A DNA stretch of 8,238 bases from Clostridia bacterium (GCA_017425745.1 JAFOXT010000195.1:1-8238); one strand, 5' to 3'. Shown: positions 1-6,217, counted from the stretch's first letter. The notes: generated by a model not told the origin, from the sequence alone. Made by a program: numbers and translations.

Positions 1-1022
1 CGCACACCAAGGTCACGAATCTGCATAGGTGTTTTGTCGCGGAGATTATCACTGCCGCCTGTTTTAGGGTTGTTATATATAATTTCGCCCTCATTTACCT
101 TCTGAAGACCTGCAATTGCTTCAAGAAGCTCTCTCTGGCCCGAGCCGGCAATACCTGCAATGCCGAGAATTTCGCCTGAATAAGCAGTAAAGGACACGTC
201 ATTGAGCACCTTTACACCCTCTCGGTCAACACAGTTAAGGTTTTTTACCACAAGTCTTTCCGACGGATTCTGAGGCTCACTTCTGTCAATATTAAGGCTT
301 ACTTTTTTACCAACCATCATTTCGGTAAGCTCACTCTCGTTTGTTTCGGCAGTTATAACTGTGCCTATGTATTCACCTTTTCTGAGTACAGCAACCTTAT
401 CTGAAAGTGAAAGCACCTCGTGAAGCTTGTGAGTGATAATTATAATTGACTTTCCGTCCTCACGCATTTTGCGAAGAACATTGAAAAGCTTCTGTGTTTC
501 CTGAGGAGTAAGCACCGCTGTGGGCTCGTCAAGAATAAGAATATCAGCGCCTCTGTAAAGCACCTTGATTATTTCAACGGTCTGTTTTTCAGAAACGGAC
601 ATTTCGTGAATTTTCTTAAGAGGGTCGATATCGAAGCCGTATTTTGTGCAGATATCCTTTACCTTTTCTGTAGCTGACTTATAATTAAAGCCACCCTCCT
701 CCTTAAGACCGAGGATAATATTCTGTGTAGCCGAAAAAACATCAACAAGCTTGAAATGCTGATGAATCATACCTATTTTGTACTTGAATGCATCCTTGGG
801 TGAACGGATTACTACCTCATTTCCGTCGATGAAAATTCTGCCCTCATCGGGGAAATAGATGCCTGCGATAATGTTCATAAGAGTAGTTTTACCGCTGCCG
901 TTTTCGCCGAGAATTGAAAGAATTTCTCCGCGGTTAACCGTAAGATTAACATTTTTATTGGCAATTTTTCCGCCAAAGGCTTTGCTGATATTTTTCAGTT
1001 CAATGGCCGGTTTGTTTTCCAA
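1..1022 (-). CDS. BMP-type nucleoside/sugar ABC importer ATPase (3' end cut by window)
   Basis: This is the cytoplasmic double-ATPase subunit of an importer of the NupO/YufO (RbsA-like) type, which powers uptake of nucleosides or simple sugars delivered by a BMP lipoprotein. About 340 codons are visible and the C-terminus runs off the left edge. The first nucleotide-binding domain is complete: Walker A GENGSGKT at residues 39-46, Q-loop Gln88 in MIHQHFKLV, signature region SVSEKQ at 142-147, Walker B LILDEP with Asp165-Glu166, and H-loop His198. The second domain starts near residue 250 and carries a degenerate Walker A, GIAGSGQR at 290-297, with Gln where Lys is usual; this is normal for the second domain of this family. 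No ATG fits. The start is TTG at 1020-1022, directly after an in-frame TAA, with AGGAGG at 1031-1036 eight bases upstream. It lies downstream of the matching lipoprotein gene. The permeases are expected just beyond the window. Confidence 0.93.
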   Translation of the reverse strand, partial: MENKPAIELKNISKAFGGKIANKNVNLTVNRGEILSILGENGSGKTTLMNIIAGIYFPDEGRIFIDGNEVVIRSPKDAFKYKIGMIHQHFKLVDVFSATQNIILGLKEEGGFNYKSATEKVKDICTKYGFDIDPLKKIHEMSVSEKQTVEIIKVLYRGADILILDEPTAVLTPQETQKLFNVLRKMREDGKSIIIITHKLHEVLSLSDKVAVLRKGEYIGTVITAETNESELTEMMVGKKVSLNIDRSEPQNPSERLVVKNLNCVDREGVKVLNDVSFTAYSGEILGIAGIAGSGQRELLEAIAGLQKVNEGEIIYNNPKTGGSDNLRDKTPMQIRDLGV

Positions 1023-1052
1023 TTAGAGCGCCTCCTTTATATTTCTGATAGG

Positions 1053-1113
1053 CTTTAAGCACTTAAAAAGCAAACCTTACAAGTAAAAAAGTTTGCTTTT
1101 TAAAGACTTAAAG
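1053..1113 (-). other. Long AT-rich stem-loop before the ATPase gene
   Basis: TTAAAAAGCAAAC (1063-1075) is the exact reverse complement of 1091-1103, giving a 13-bp stem with a 15-base loop. After a 3-base mismatch it extends with CTTTAAG (1053-1059) pairing to 1107-1113. It sits between the lipoprotein terminator-like hairpin and the ATPase ribosome binding site. Inference: a second partial terminator or an mRNA-stabilising/processing structure that tunes ATPase level. It shares base 1113 with the neighbouring hairpin, so the extended forms of the two compete at the edge. Confidence 0.55.
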
Positions 1114-1138
1114 AGCGGGACAACAGGGTGTCCCGCTC
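1105..1138 (-). terminator. Rho-independent (probably partial) terminator after the BMP lipoprotein gene
   Basis: GAGCGGGACA (1113-1122) pairs perfectly with TGTCCCGCTC (1129-1138) around a 6-base loop, 17 bases after the lipoprotein stop. Read on the minus strand it is followed by TTTAAGTCTTT, an interrupted U-tract. The GC-rich perfect stem supports a terminator. The poor U-tract and the functionally linked ATPase gene downstream suggest partial read-through. Confidence 0.7.
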
Positions 1139-1154
1139 ATAATAATCAGAGGGA

Positions 1155-2420
1155 TTAGAACTTTTCGTTAAGAAGGTTGATGCCGTCGATTCTGAGATCG
1201 AAGCAAGGAGCTGAACGGTATTCTGATTCGTGGAAGTAGCCGTCAGCAATAACTTCTGTATCGGGAGCAAAAGCAGCATCTGTATCAACGTCTGCCTTGT
1301 AGCTTTCAAGAGCTTCACCGCCAACGGTGAATGTAGCAGCGTCAAATACCTTGAGCTCGCCAGCCTTGATTTTTTCAACAGCTTCCTTGATAGCGTCAGC
1401 TGTGCCTTCAGCAGCAACATCCTGGTTGATACCTGTAAGAACTACTGAGCCTTCTGCAATACCGCCGCACCAGTCTGCATCAATCTTTTCGCCCTTTGCA
1501 TACTGACCGATAATGTAGTTGTAATAGGGAGCCCAGTTGATAGCTGATGAGATAATGAATGTTTCAAAGCATGAATCATAAGTACTGCCGTTGTATGATA
1601 CGTTGGGAATCTTTGCAGCTTCGCAAGCACCGGGAGCACCCATTGAGTCAGCGTGCTGGCTGATAAGTACGCAATCTCTTGCGATAAGAGCTTCAGCAGC
1701 ATTCTTTTCTTCTGTTGCATCATACCATGAGCCTGTGAACTGAACGTCCATTGTAACTGACGGACATACGCTCTTAGCGCCGAGATAGAATGATGTATAA
1801 CCTGAAATAACTTCAGCATATGTGAAAGCGCCTACATAGCCCATCTTAGCCTGTTCAGCTGTGATAGTGCCGGCTTCGATCATTTCGTTGATCTTGAGAC
1901 CTGCAGCAACACCTGCAAGGAAACGGCCTTCATAAATTGAAGCAAATGCGTTGTGGTAGTTGTCAAGGCCTTCTGTGTGAGCCTTTGTACCTGTTGCATG
2001 GCAGAATTCAACTTCGGGGAATTCCTTAGCAGCCTTGATAAGGAAATCTTCGTGGCCAAAGGAGTTAGCGAAGATAATGTTACAGCCTTCTGCTACAAGG
2101 TCCTTAGCAGCAACATAGCATTCGTCACCTTCGGGAATGTTTACTCTGATAATAACCTGCTCGTCTGTAAGGCCGAGAGTTTCCTGAATCTTGTAAACAG
2201 CATTAAGGAAGTTGAGGTCGTATGTTGAGTTTTCGTCGTGAAGGCAGATAAAGCCGATTTTGAAGTCTGCGGGAACTTCATAGTCAACGTTAAGAGCTAC
2301 TTCAGCGATGGGTGATTCACTCATACCGAGGTTTTCGGGTTCTTCGTTGCCGTTGCCGCCGCAAGCTGCAAGAGCAAAGCAGAGAACTGCAGCAAGAAGA
2401 ATTGCAAGTAATTTTTTCAT
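1155..2420 (-). CDS. BMP-family ABC transporter substrate-binding lipoprotein (probable nucleoside binding)
   Basis: Extracytoplasmic lipid-anchored receptor of an ABC importer in the BMP/Med (PnrA-like) family, whose studied members bind purine nucleosides. The 421-residue protein begins with a lipoprotein signal: a Lys-Lys pair, a hydrophobic core and the lipobox LAAC with the lipidated Cys at 20. An acidic, Gly/Asn-rich linker follows to about residue 50. The receptor domain starts at KIGFICLHDENSTYD (54-68) and contains SFGHEDF (120-126), CHATGTKAH (140-148), the EGRFLAG segment (164-170) and ISQHADSMGAP (253-263). It is longer than the usual 330-360 residues of BMP proteins, as in a gut clostridial subgroup. 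The start is ATG 2418-2420, preceded by GGAGG eight bases upstream; an ATG at 2433-2435 overlaps that binding site and is not used. It lies 56 bases after xpt and before the ATPase gene, so purine bases or nucleosides are the likely cargo (inference). Confidence 0.95.
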   Translation of the reverse strand: MKKLLAILLAAVLCFALAACGGNGNEEPENLGMSESPIAEVALNVDYEVPADFKIGFICLHDENSTYDLNFLNAVYKIQETLGLTDEQVIIRVNIPEGDECYVAAKDLVAEGCNIIFANSFGHEDFLIKAAKEFPEVEFCHATGTKAHTEGLDNYHNAFASIYEGRFLAGVAAGLKINEMIEAGTITAEQAKMGYVGAFTYAEVISGYTSFYLGAKSVCPSVTMDVQFTGSWYDATEEKNAAEALIARDCVLISQHADSMGAPGACEAAKIPNVSYNGSTYDSCFETFIISSAINWAPYYNYIIGQYAKGEKIDADWCGGIAEGSVVLTGINQDVAAEGTADAIKEAVEKIKAGELKVFDAATFTVGGEALESYKADVDTDAAFAPDTEVIADGYFHESEYRSAPCFDLRIDGINLLNEKF

Positions 2421-2476
2421 TGGTGTTTCCTCCATTTGAATTATATTTCACCGGCTTATGCCGGCTGATTCCGGAT
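2421..2476 (-). other. xpt-lipoprotein intergenic spacer with a small hairpin
   Basis: The 56-base gap holds a short stem CCGGC-TTAT-GCCGG (2451-2464) with no U-tract on the minus strand, so it is not a convincing terminator. A TATAAT-like hexamer follows it (minus strand, about 2437-2442), but no good -35 box lies 16-18 bases further upstream. The simplest reading is a read-through junction, with the hairpin acting as a processing or stability element. GGAGG at 2428-2433 is the ribosome binding site of the lipoprotein gene. Confidence 0.4.
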
Positions 2477-3049
2477 TTATTTTACGAAGGTAAGAGAATC
2501 GTCACTCATCGACTCAACTCTAGCGAGAGATTCCACTCTTATTCCAAGATCTCTCACTCTTTTTCCGCCCTGCTGAAAAGCCTTTTCAACAGCAATTGCA
2601 CAGCCTGCCACCTCAGCACCTGCCTGATTGCAAAGATCAATAAGACCTAAAAGTGCATTTCCCTCAGCAAGGAAATCGTCAATAATAAGCACCTTATCCC
2701 CTTCTCCGATAAAGTCCTTTGAAACAATTACATCATAGGTTTTCCCGTGGGTAAAGGATTCAACCTGGGTTTTATAAACTGTTGATGCAATGTTTTTTGT
2801 TTTGCTCTTTTTTGCAAAAAGCACGGGACAGCCGAAATACTGAGCCACTATGCAGGCAATACCTATACCTGACGCTTCAATGGTAAGAATTTTGTTTACG
2901 CCTGTGCCGTCATAAAGGCGCTTGATTTCCTTACCCATTTCATTAAGTAGCTCAACATCAATCTGATGATTGAGAAAGGAGTCAACCTTAAGAATGTTAC
3001 CCGGAAAAACCTTTCCGTCTTTAAGAATTCGTTTTTCAAGAAGCTCCAT
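2477..3049 (-). CDS. xpt: Xanthine phosphoribosyltransferase
   Basis: Cytoplasmic purine-salvage enzyme that transfers the phosphoribosyl group of PRPP to xanthine, giving XMP on the way to GMP. The 190-residue product matches the usual length (about 190-194) and the family pattern throughout: N-terminal MELLEKRILKDGKVFPGN, the TIEASGIGIA segment (57-66), the PRPP-binding loop VLIIDDFLAEGNA (120-132) with its Asp-Asp pair, and the C-terminal EKAFQQGGKR (155-164). The start is ATG 3047-3049 with AGGAG about 11 bases upstream. An in-frame TTG at 3092-3094 would add 15 residues, but it lies upstream of the expected transcription start and disagrees with the family N-terminus. It is first in an operon with a BMP lipoprotein and ABC ATPase, linking uptake to salvage. 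In Bacillus subtilis xpt has a guanine riboswitch; here the leader is only about 30 bases and none is visible. Confidence 0.95.
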   Translation of the reverse strand: MELLEKRILKDGKVFPGNILKVDSFLNHQIDVELLNEMGKEIKRLYDGTGVNKILTIEASGIGIACIVAQYFGCPVLFAKKSKTKNIASTVYKTQVESFTHGKTYDVIVSKDFIGEGDKVLIIDDFLAEGNALLGLIDLCNQAGAEVAGCAIAVEKAFQQGGKRVRDLGIRVESLARVESMSDDSLTFVK

Positions 3050-3084
3050 TTGCCGTTTTTCTCCTTTTCGACCTATTTTAATAT

Positions 3085-3113
3085 ATTTTAACAAAAAGTG
3101 ACAGATTTTTCAA
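3085..3113 (-). promoter_or_regulatory. Sigma-A-type promoter for the xpt-BMP-ABC operon
   Basis: On the minus strand TTGAAA (3108-3113) is followed by exactly 17 bases and TAAAAT (3085-3090). Transcription would start near 3078, leaving a leader of about 30 bases before the xpt ATG. That is too short for a purine riboswitch, so control would have to come from a repressor or from DNA upstream of the promoter. No clear operator palindrome was found. Confidence 0.7.
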
Positions 3114-3174
3114 TAGAAACTGTAATAAAATATGCAGATTTAATTTGGTTAATATATACAAAATCTCTTTATCT

Positions 3175-3207
3175 ATAAAAACAAAACCTCTCCTCAAAGG
3201 GAGAGGT
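3175..3207 (-). terminator. Rho-independent terminator of the EIIC-HAD-rsuA operon
   Basis: ACCTCTCC (3186-3193) pairs perfectly with GGAGAGGT (3200-3207) around a 6-base loop. On the minus strand the stem is followed by TTTTGTTTTTAT. It begins 7 bases after the rsuA stop and separates that operon from the xpt promoter. Confidence 0.9.
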
Positions 3208-3213
3208 AATCAT

Positions 3214-3933
3214 TCAGTTTTTTTCGCTCAGCAAAAGCAGCTCTTCGGCAGTGATTTCTCTGCACTGACCTTCTTCAAGGCTTTCATCAAGGTCAAGACC
3301 GCCCATTCTTACGCGCTTAAGATAAAGCACCTTGTTTCCGAGGGCAGCAAACATTCTTTTCACCTGATGGTATTTACCTTCGCAGATTTTCACCTCTGCT
3401 ATTGGCTCATCTGTTTTTTCAAGCATTCTGACCTCTGCTTCAAGGCAGAGTGTTCCGTCAGAAAGCTCAATTCCGTTTTTGAAAGCAGAAATATCCTCTT
3501 CGGTAAGCGGTGACCTGAGAGTTGCGTGATAGGTTTTCATTATATGGTTTTTCGGTGAGAGTATTCTGTGAGCAAAATCTCCGTCGTCGGTAATTAACAC
3601 AAAGCCAACTGTATCACCGTCAAGTCTGCCTGCCGGAAAAAGTCCGTCACGGTAAAGCTCAGGCGGCACAAGGTCAACAACTGTTTTCTGTGTCTTATCG
3701 TTTGACGCAGAAATCACACCCTGAGGCTTGTTGAGCATAATATAGATGTTCTTTTTATAGTTGAGAGCTTTGCCGTCAACGGAAATAACCGATTTATCTG
3801 CATCAACCTTTATATCAGCAGATTTTACAACTGCTCCGTCAACAGTAACTCTTGAGCTTTTTACCATTTTCTTTACATCGCTTCGGGAAAGCTTACCCTG
3901 AGAAGCGATGAGCTTATCAAGTCTTTCTGTCAT
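3214..3933 (-). CDS. rsuA: RsuA-type 16S rRNA pseudouridine synthase
   Basis: Cytoplasmic enzyme that isomerises a uridine in 16S rRNA (position 516 in the E. coli RsuA family) to pseudouridine. The 239 residues show an N-terminal S4 RNA-binding domain (about 2-48, with RLDKLIASQG), then the catalytic domain with NKPQGV (68-73) and the active-site motif GRLDGDT (102-108) with nucleophile Asp105, followed by GFVLITDDGD. The C-terminal EGKYHQVKRMFAALG (185-199) is the family signature. RsuA and the 23S enzymes RluB/RluE/RluF share these motifs; the length and N-terminal S4 domain favour RsuA, but the exact target uridine is not shown by sequence. The ATG overlaps the stop of the upstream HAD gene as ATGA and lacks a good ribosome binding site, so translation is probably coupled. 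It is last in its operon. Confidence 0.93.
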   Translation of the reverse strand: MTERLDKLIASQGKLSRSDVKKMVKSSRVTVDGAVVKSADIKVDADKSVISVDGKALNYKKNIYIMLNKPQGVISASNDKTQKTVVDLVPPELYRDGLFPAGRLDGDTVGFVLITDDGDFAHRILSPKNHIMKTYHATLRSPLTEEDISAFKNGIELSDGTLCLEAEVRMLEKTDEPIAEVKICEGKYHQVKRMFAALGNKVLYLKRVRMGGLDLDESLEEGQCREITAEELLLLSEKN

Positions 3934-4499
3934 TTTATCTGTGTAATCTTGTGTCCCTTAACCCAGAAAACTCTTTTTGCATAAGGGAAAAGGAATTCAT
4001 CGTGAAGTGAGTCAGTATAGAAATCGTCAATTACACCGTCGGGATAAGCCTCACGGAAAAAGTCAATTTTAACCTCACGGAAGCAGCCTCGGTTGAATGC
4101 ACCTGTTTTCGGATCAAGCTCTGTGCCCAACCAGTGCTTTACTCCGATTTTAGGGCAGATGATGTTCATTGAAACTGTAGGTGACGCTGTAATAATAAGG
4201 TCATCTTCCTTCTGCACATGCTTATAGAAGGGCTTGATATTTTTCTCGTGGGTAGCCCAGAATTCCTCATAAAGTGCAGGAATATCAATGTTATGCTTTT
4301 CAACATAATCTGTAATTACGTGGCCGTACTTTGCAATTACATCATCAAAACGGAGAGTTGTCTTTCTGTAATCGTCAATAATCTTAAGGACCGCAGGAGT
4401 AAAAGCAAGAATTTTAGGGTCTTTCTTAATAAAAAACTTAAAAAAGTCAAGAGAGCTGTCGCCCTTATAAATTGTGCCGTCAAAATCGTATACGTTCAT
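3930..4499 (-). CDS. HAD-IB family phosphatase (SerB-like fold), substrate unknown
   Basis: Predicted Mg-dependent phosphohydrolase of the haloacid dehalogenase superfamily. The 189 residues carry motif I DFDGTI (5-10), with nucleophile Asp5 and acid/base Asp7, motif II in ITASPT (103-108), motif III at Lys144 (EVKID), and motif IV as DDFYTDSLHD (158-167). A helical cap of about 80 residues lies between motifs I and II, as in subfamily IB together with phosphoserine phosphatases. The substrate cannot be read from the sequence. The ATG at 4497-4499 has an AAGGAG site five bases upstream. It lies 26 bases after the EIIC gene and overlaps rsuA by four bases, so the three genes are co-transcribed. 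The enzyme might dephosphorylate a compound handled by the EIIC-like protein, but that is only inference. Confidence 0.9.
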   Translation of the reverse strand: MNVYDFDGTIYKGDSSLDFFKFFIKKDPKILAFTPAVLKIIDDYRKTTLRFDDVIAKYGHVITDYVEKHNIDIPALYEEFWATHEKNIKPFYKHVQKEDDLIITASPTVSMNIICPKIGVKHWLGTELDPKTGAFNRGCFREVKIDFFREAYPDGVIDDFYTDSLHDEFLFPYAKRVFWVKGHKITQIK

Positions 4500-4525
4500 A
4501 ATATCTCCTTAAATTTTATTCTGCA

Positions 4526-5548
4526 TTATTCAGCATTATTAAGTTTTAGGTATTCGTCCTTTACAAGACCGAGCTTTTTGAAAATCAAATGGAAAAACAG
4601 TGAAAGAAGTGCCGGAGCTAAAACGTGCATTATTACAATAAGCACTATGCTTTCTGTGCCGCCGAAAGAGTCAGCCATAGCTGAATATGCACCGAACTGT
4701 CCCACAAGACCGCTTGTGCCCATACCTGCACCTGTAGGGGTATTTGTCATTTTAAGCACACAGGTTGAAACGGGTCCGAGCACTGCACCGGCAAGAGTGG
4801 GAGCAAGTATAATCTGAGGGTGGCGCATTATGTTGCCGAACTGAAGCATGCTTGTGCCCACACCCTGAGAAACAAGACCGCCTACACCGTTAGCTTTGAA
4901 TGAGGTTACCGCAAAGCCCACCATCTGTGCTGCACAGCCTACGGCAGCAGCACCGGCCGCAATTCCGTCAATACCGAGCATAATACAAAGGGCAGCTGAG
5001 CTTATGGGTGCTGTAAGAGCAAGACCTACAAGCACCGAAACTGTAATTCCCATAGGGAAGGGATGAAGCTGAGTTGCAGCATTTATAAGCTCACCGAGTC
5101 CGCTCATAAGCTCTGAAAGATAAGGGCCTACGAATGTACTTACAAATCCGCCTGCAATAATGGTTACAAGAGGAGTTACAACTATATCAATTTTTGTTCT
5201 TCCGCTTACAAGTCTTGAAATCTCGTTGGCAACAAGTGCGGCTACATAAGCACCCACAGGGCCACCGAGCTCATAACCGAAAGCACCGACCGCGATACAG
5301 GAAAACACAACAAGGGGTTTGCTTTTAAGTCCGTAAGCAATTGCGGCACCGATTGCACCGCCAACAACAGGCGAAGATGCGGCAAGGACACCGCTGAAGC
5401 TTGAAAGCACAGCAAGTCCCGGTATTTTAGCCAGCTGACTGATAATAAGTCCTACAATAAGTGAAGAAAAAAGGCCGAGAGCCATAAAGCTCATAGCATC
5501 AACGAAATAACGTTTAAGATAATTTTTTATTATCTTCAATTTTATCAT
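4526..5548 (-). CDS. PfoR-like orphan PTS EIIC membrane protein
   Basis: Polytopic membrane protein of the PTS_EIIC_2 / PfoR family (PfoR of Clostridium perfringens was linked to toxin regulation). The 340 residues are mostly hydrophobic, with roughly 8-10 Gly/Ala-rich helices. Family landmarks are ASSPVVGGAIGAAIAYG (57-73), TPLVTIIAGGF (124-134), HPFPMGI, APISSAALCIMLGIDG, GTSMLQFGNIMRHPQIILAP and TPTGAGMGTSGLVGQFG. No EIIA or EIIB domain is fused or adjacent, so phosphorelay transport is not shown; it may transport without PTS partners, use components encoded elsewhere, or act as a sensor. The longest form starts at ATG 5546-5548, but AAAGGG abuts that codon directly. A TTG at 5537-5539 has the same site at proper spacing (9 bases after GGG) and may be the true start, giving 337 residues. 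First gene of the operon with the HAD phosphatase and rsuA. Confidence 0.9.
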   Translation of the reverse strand: MIKLKIIKNYLKRYFVDAMSFMALGLFSSLIVGLIISQLAKIPGLAVLSSFSGVLAASSPVVGGAIGAAIAYGLKSKPLVVFSCIAVGAFGYELGGPVGAYVAALVANEISRLVSGRTKIDIVVTPLVTIIAGGFVSTFVGPYLSELMSGLGELINAATQLHPFPMGITVSVLVGLALTAPISSAALCIMLGIDGIAAGAAAVGCAAQMVGFAVTSFKANGVGGLVSQGVGTSMLQFGNIMRHPQIILAPTLAGAVLGPVSTCVLKMTNTPTGAGMGTSGLVGQFGAYSAMADSFGGTESIVLIVIMHVLAPALLSLFFHLIFKKLGLVKDEYLKLNNAE

Positions 5549-5578
5549 CCCTTTGACTTTATTTTTGAATTGATATAT

Positions 5579-5607
5579 ATTATAATTGAAACTAAACTAA
5601 TAATCAA
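5579..5607 (-). promoter_or_regulatory. Promoter for the EIIC-HAD-rsuA operon
   Basis: Minus-strand TTGATT (5602-5607), 17-base spacer, consensus TATAAT (5579-5584). Transcription would start near 5572, giving a leader of about 25-35 bases. It occupies the same DNA as the plus-strand promoter at 5586-5613. Confidence 0.75.
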
Positions 5608-5613
5608 TATAAT
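5586..5613 (+). promoter_or_regulatory. Promoter for the zinc-ribbon membrane protein gene
   Basis: Plus-strand TTGAAA (5586-5591), 16-base spacer, consensus TATAAT (5608-5613), giving a leader of about 60 bases. A second TATAAT at 5650-5655 lacks a good -35 box and is a weaker alternative. The two strands' promoters interleave within 35 bp. Confidence 0.6.
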
Positions 5614-5679
5614 AAGCGGAAACTTTTAAGCTTTTTTAAACTAAAAAACTATAATTGTATTAAATTAAGGAGGGTTCAT

Positions 5680-6081
5680 ATGAACGGAATAATGGAAAAA
5701 TTCAGACAATTTATGCTTGGCCGTTACGGAAACGACCTTTTGAACACAGTGCTTTTTATCTTCGGTGCAGTCGTTTCAGTAATCTGCTCACTTTTCAGAA
5801 TACCTTTCGGAAGCCTTATCAGTCTTATCCCCTACGGTATTGCCGTTTACAGAATGATGTCCAAAAACTACACAAAAAGAAGTGAAGAAAACCGAAAGTT
5901 TCTTGAGATTTCGGCACCCTGGAGAGCTTTTATTATGAAAAAGCTTCAGCAGTTTCAGGACAAAGGCCACAGATACTACAGCTGTCCTAAGTGCCACAAC
6001 ACACTGCGTGTACCGAGATACAGAGGCAAAATAAAAATCAGCTGTCCTCACTGCGGCAAGGAATTCATAAAAAAGACCTGA
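5680..6081 (+). CDS. Small membrane protein with C-terminal zinc ribbon
   Basis: A 133-residue protein of unknown function, resembling clostridial hypothetical membrane proteins with a zinc-ribbon tail. In order: a basic N-terminus containing MLGRYGNDLL (12-21), two closely spaced hydrophobic helices (about 20-38 and 42-58), a highly charged stretch rich in Lys, Arg and Glu (61-95), and a ribbon of two CxxC knuckles, CPKC (102-105) and CPHC (122-125), with 16 residues between. The four Cys should bind one zinc (inference from the motif). The ribbon is expected in the cytoplasm because of the positive residues flanking the helices. The ATG has a strong AAGGAGGG site (5667-5674) five bases upstream. 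It appears monocistronic, with its own promoter and terminator, and is divergent from the EIIC operon. A role in sensing or in holding a nucleic-acid or protein partner at the membrane is possible but not shown. Confidence 0.85.
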   Translation: MNGIMEKFRQFMLGRYGNDLLNTVLFIFGAVVSVICSLFRIPFGSLISLIPYGIAVYRMMSKNYTKRSEENRKFLEISAPWRAFIMKKLQQFQDKGHRYYSCPKCHNTLRVPRYRGKIKISCPHCGKEFIKKT

Positions 6082-6089
6082 CAGATTCA

Positions 6090-6123
6090 AAAATACCGTC
6101 TGACTTACATCAGGCGGTATTTT
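6090..6123 (+). terminator. Rho-independent terminator after the zinc-ribbon gene
   Basis: AAAATACCGTCTGA (6090-6103) pairs with TCAGGCGGTATTTT (6110-6123): a 14-bp stem with one G-U pair and a 6-base loop, starting 8 bases after the stop. The A- and T-tracts at the stem base form the U-tract on either strand. Confidence 0.85.
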
Positions 6124-6165
6124 AACATTGTAATAAAGTTGTAATTTTTTTGTTATTTTTCTTTG

Positions 6166-6194
6166 TTGCTATGTACATTCCAAAATGTTATAAT
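6166..6194 (+). promoter_or_regulatory. Promoter for the paralogous small membrane protein pair
   Basis: TTGCTA (6166-6171), 17-base spacer, consensus TATAAT (6189-6194). The start would be near 6201, leaving a very short leader that opens almost on the AAAGGATGTGAT ribosome binding site (6203-6214). The DNA upstream (about 6121-6165) is T-rich. Confidence 0.7.
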
Positions 6195-6217
6195 AAAGGC
6201 AGAAAGGATGTGATATT

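Noticed and set aside
1953..2228. Plus-strand open frame antisense to the lipoprotein gene
   Set aside because: It lies wholly inside a well-supported gene on the other strand, with no promoter or ribosome binding site; it is a by-product of that gene's codon pattern. The same applies to 1230-1448, 2312-2650, 4218-4817 and the minus-strand frames at 1100-1420 and 1442-1819.
2421..2435. ATG 2433-2435 as lipoprotein start (five extra residues)
   Set aside because: It overlaps the GGAGG site that serves ATG 2418-2420, and the extra acidic residues would spoil the Lys-Lys signal-peptide N-terminus.
3050..3094. Longer xpt reading from TTG 3092-3094
   Set aside because: The codon lies upstream of the expected transcript start, just beyond the -10 box at 3085-3090; the extra 15 residues are not part of the Xpt family, and ATG 3049 has its own ribosome binding site.
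3095..3185. Possible guanine/xanthine riboswitch upstream of xpt
   Set aside because: The promoter leaves only about 30 bases of leader, and the conserved purine-riboswitch loop sequences were not found on the minus strand of this stretch.
5788..6090. Minus-strand open frame of 100 codons opposite the zinc-ribbon gene
   Set aside because: The plus strand has a strong ribosome binding site, paired CxxC knuckles and a terminator; the minus frame has none of these.
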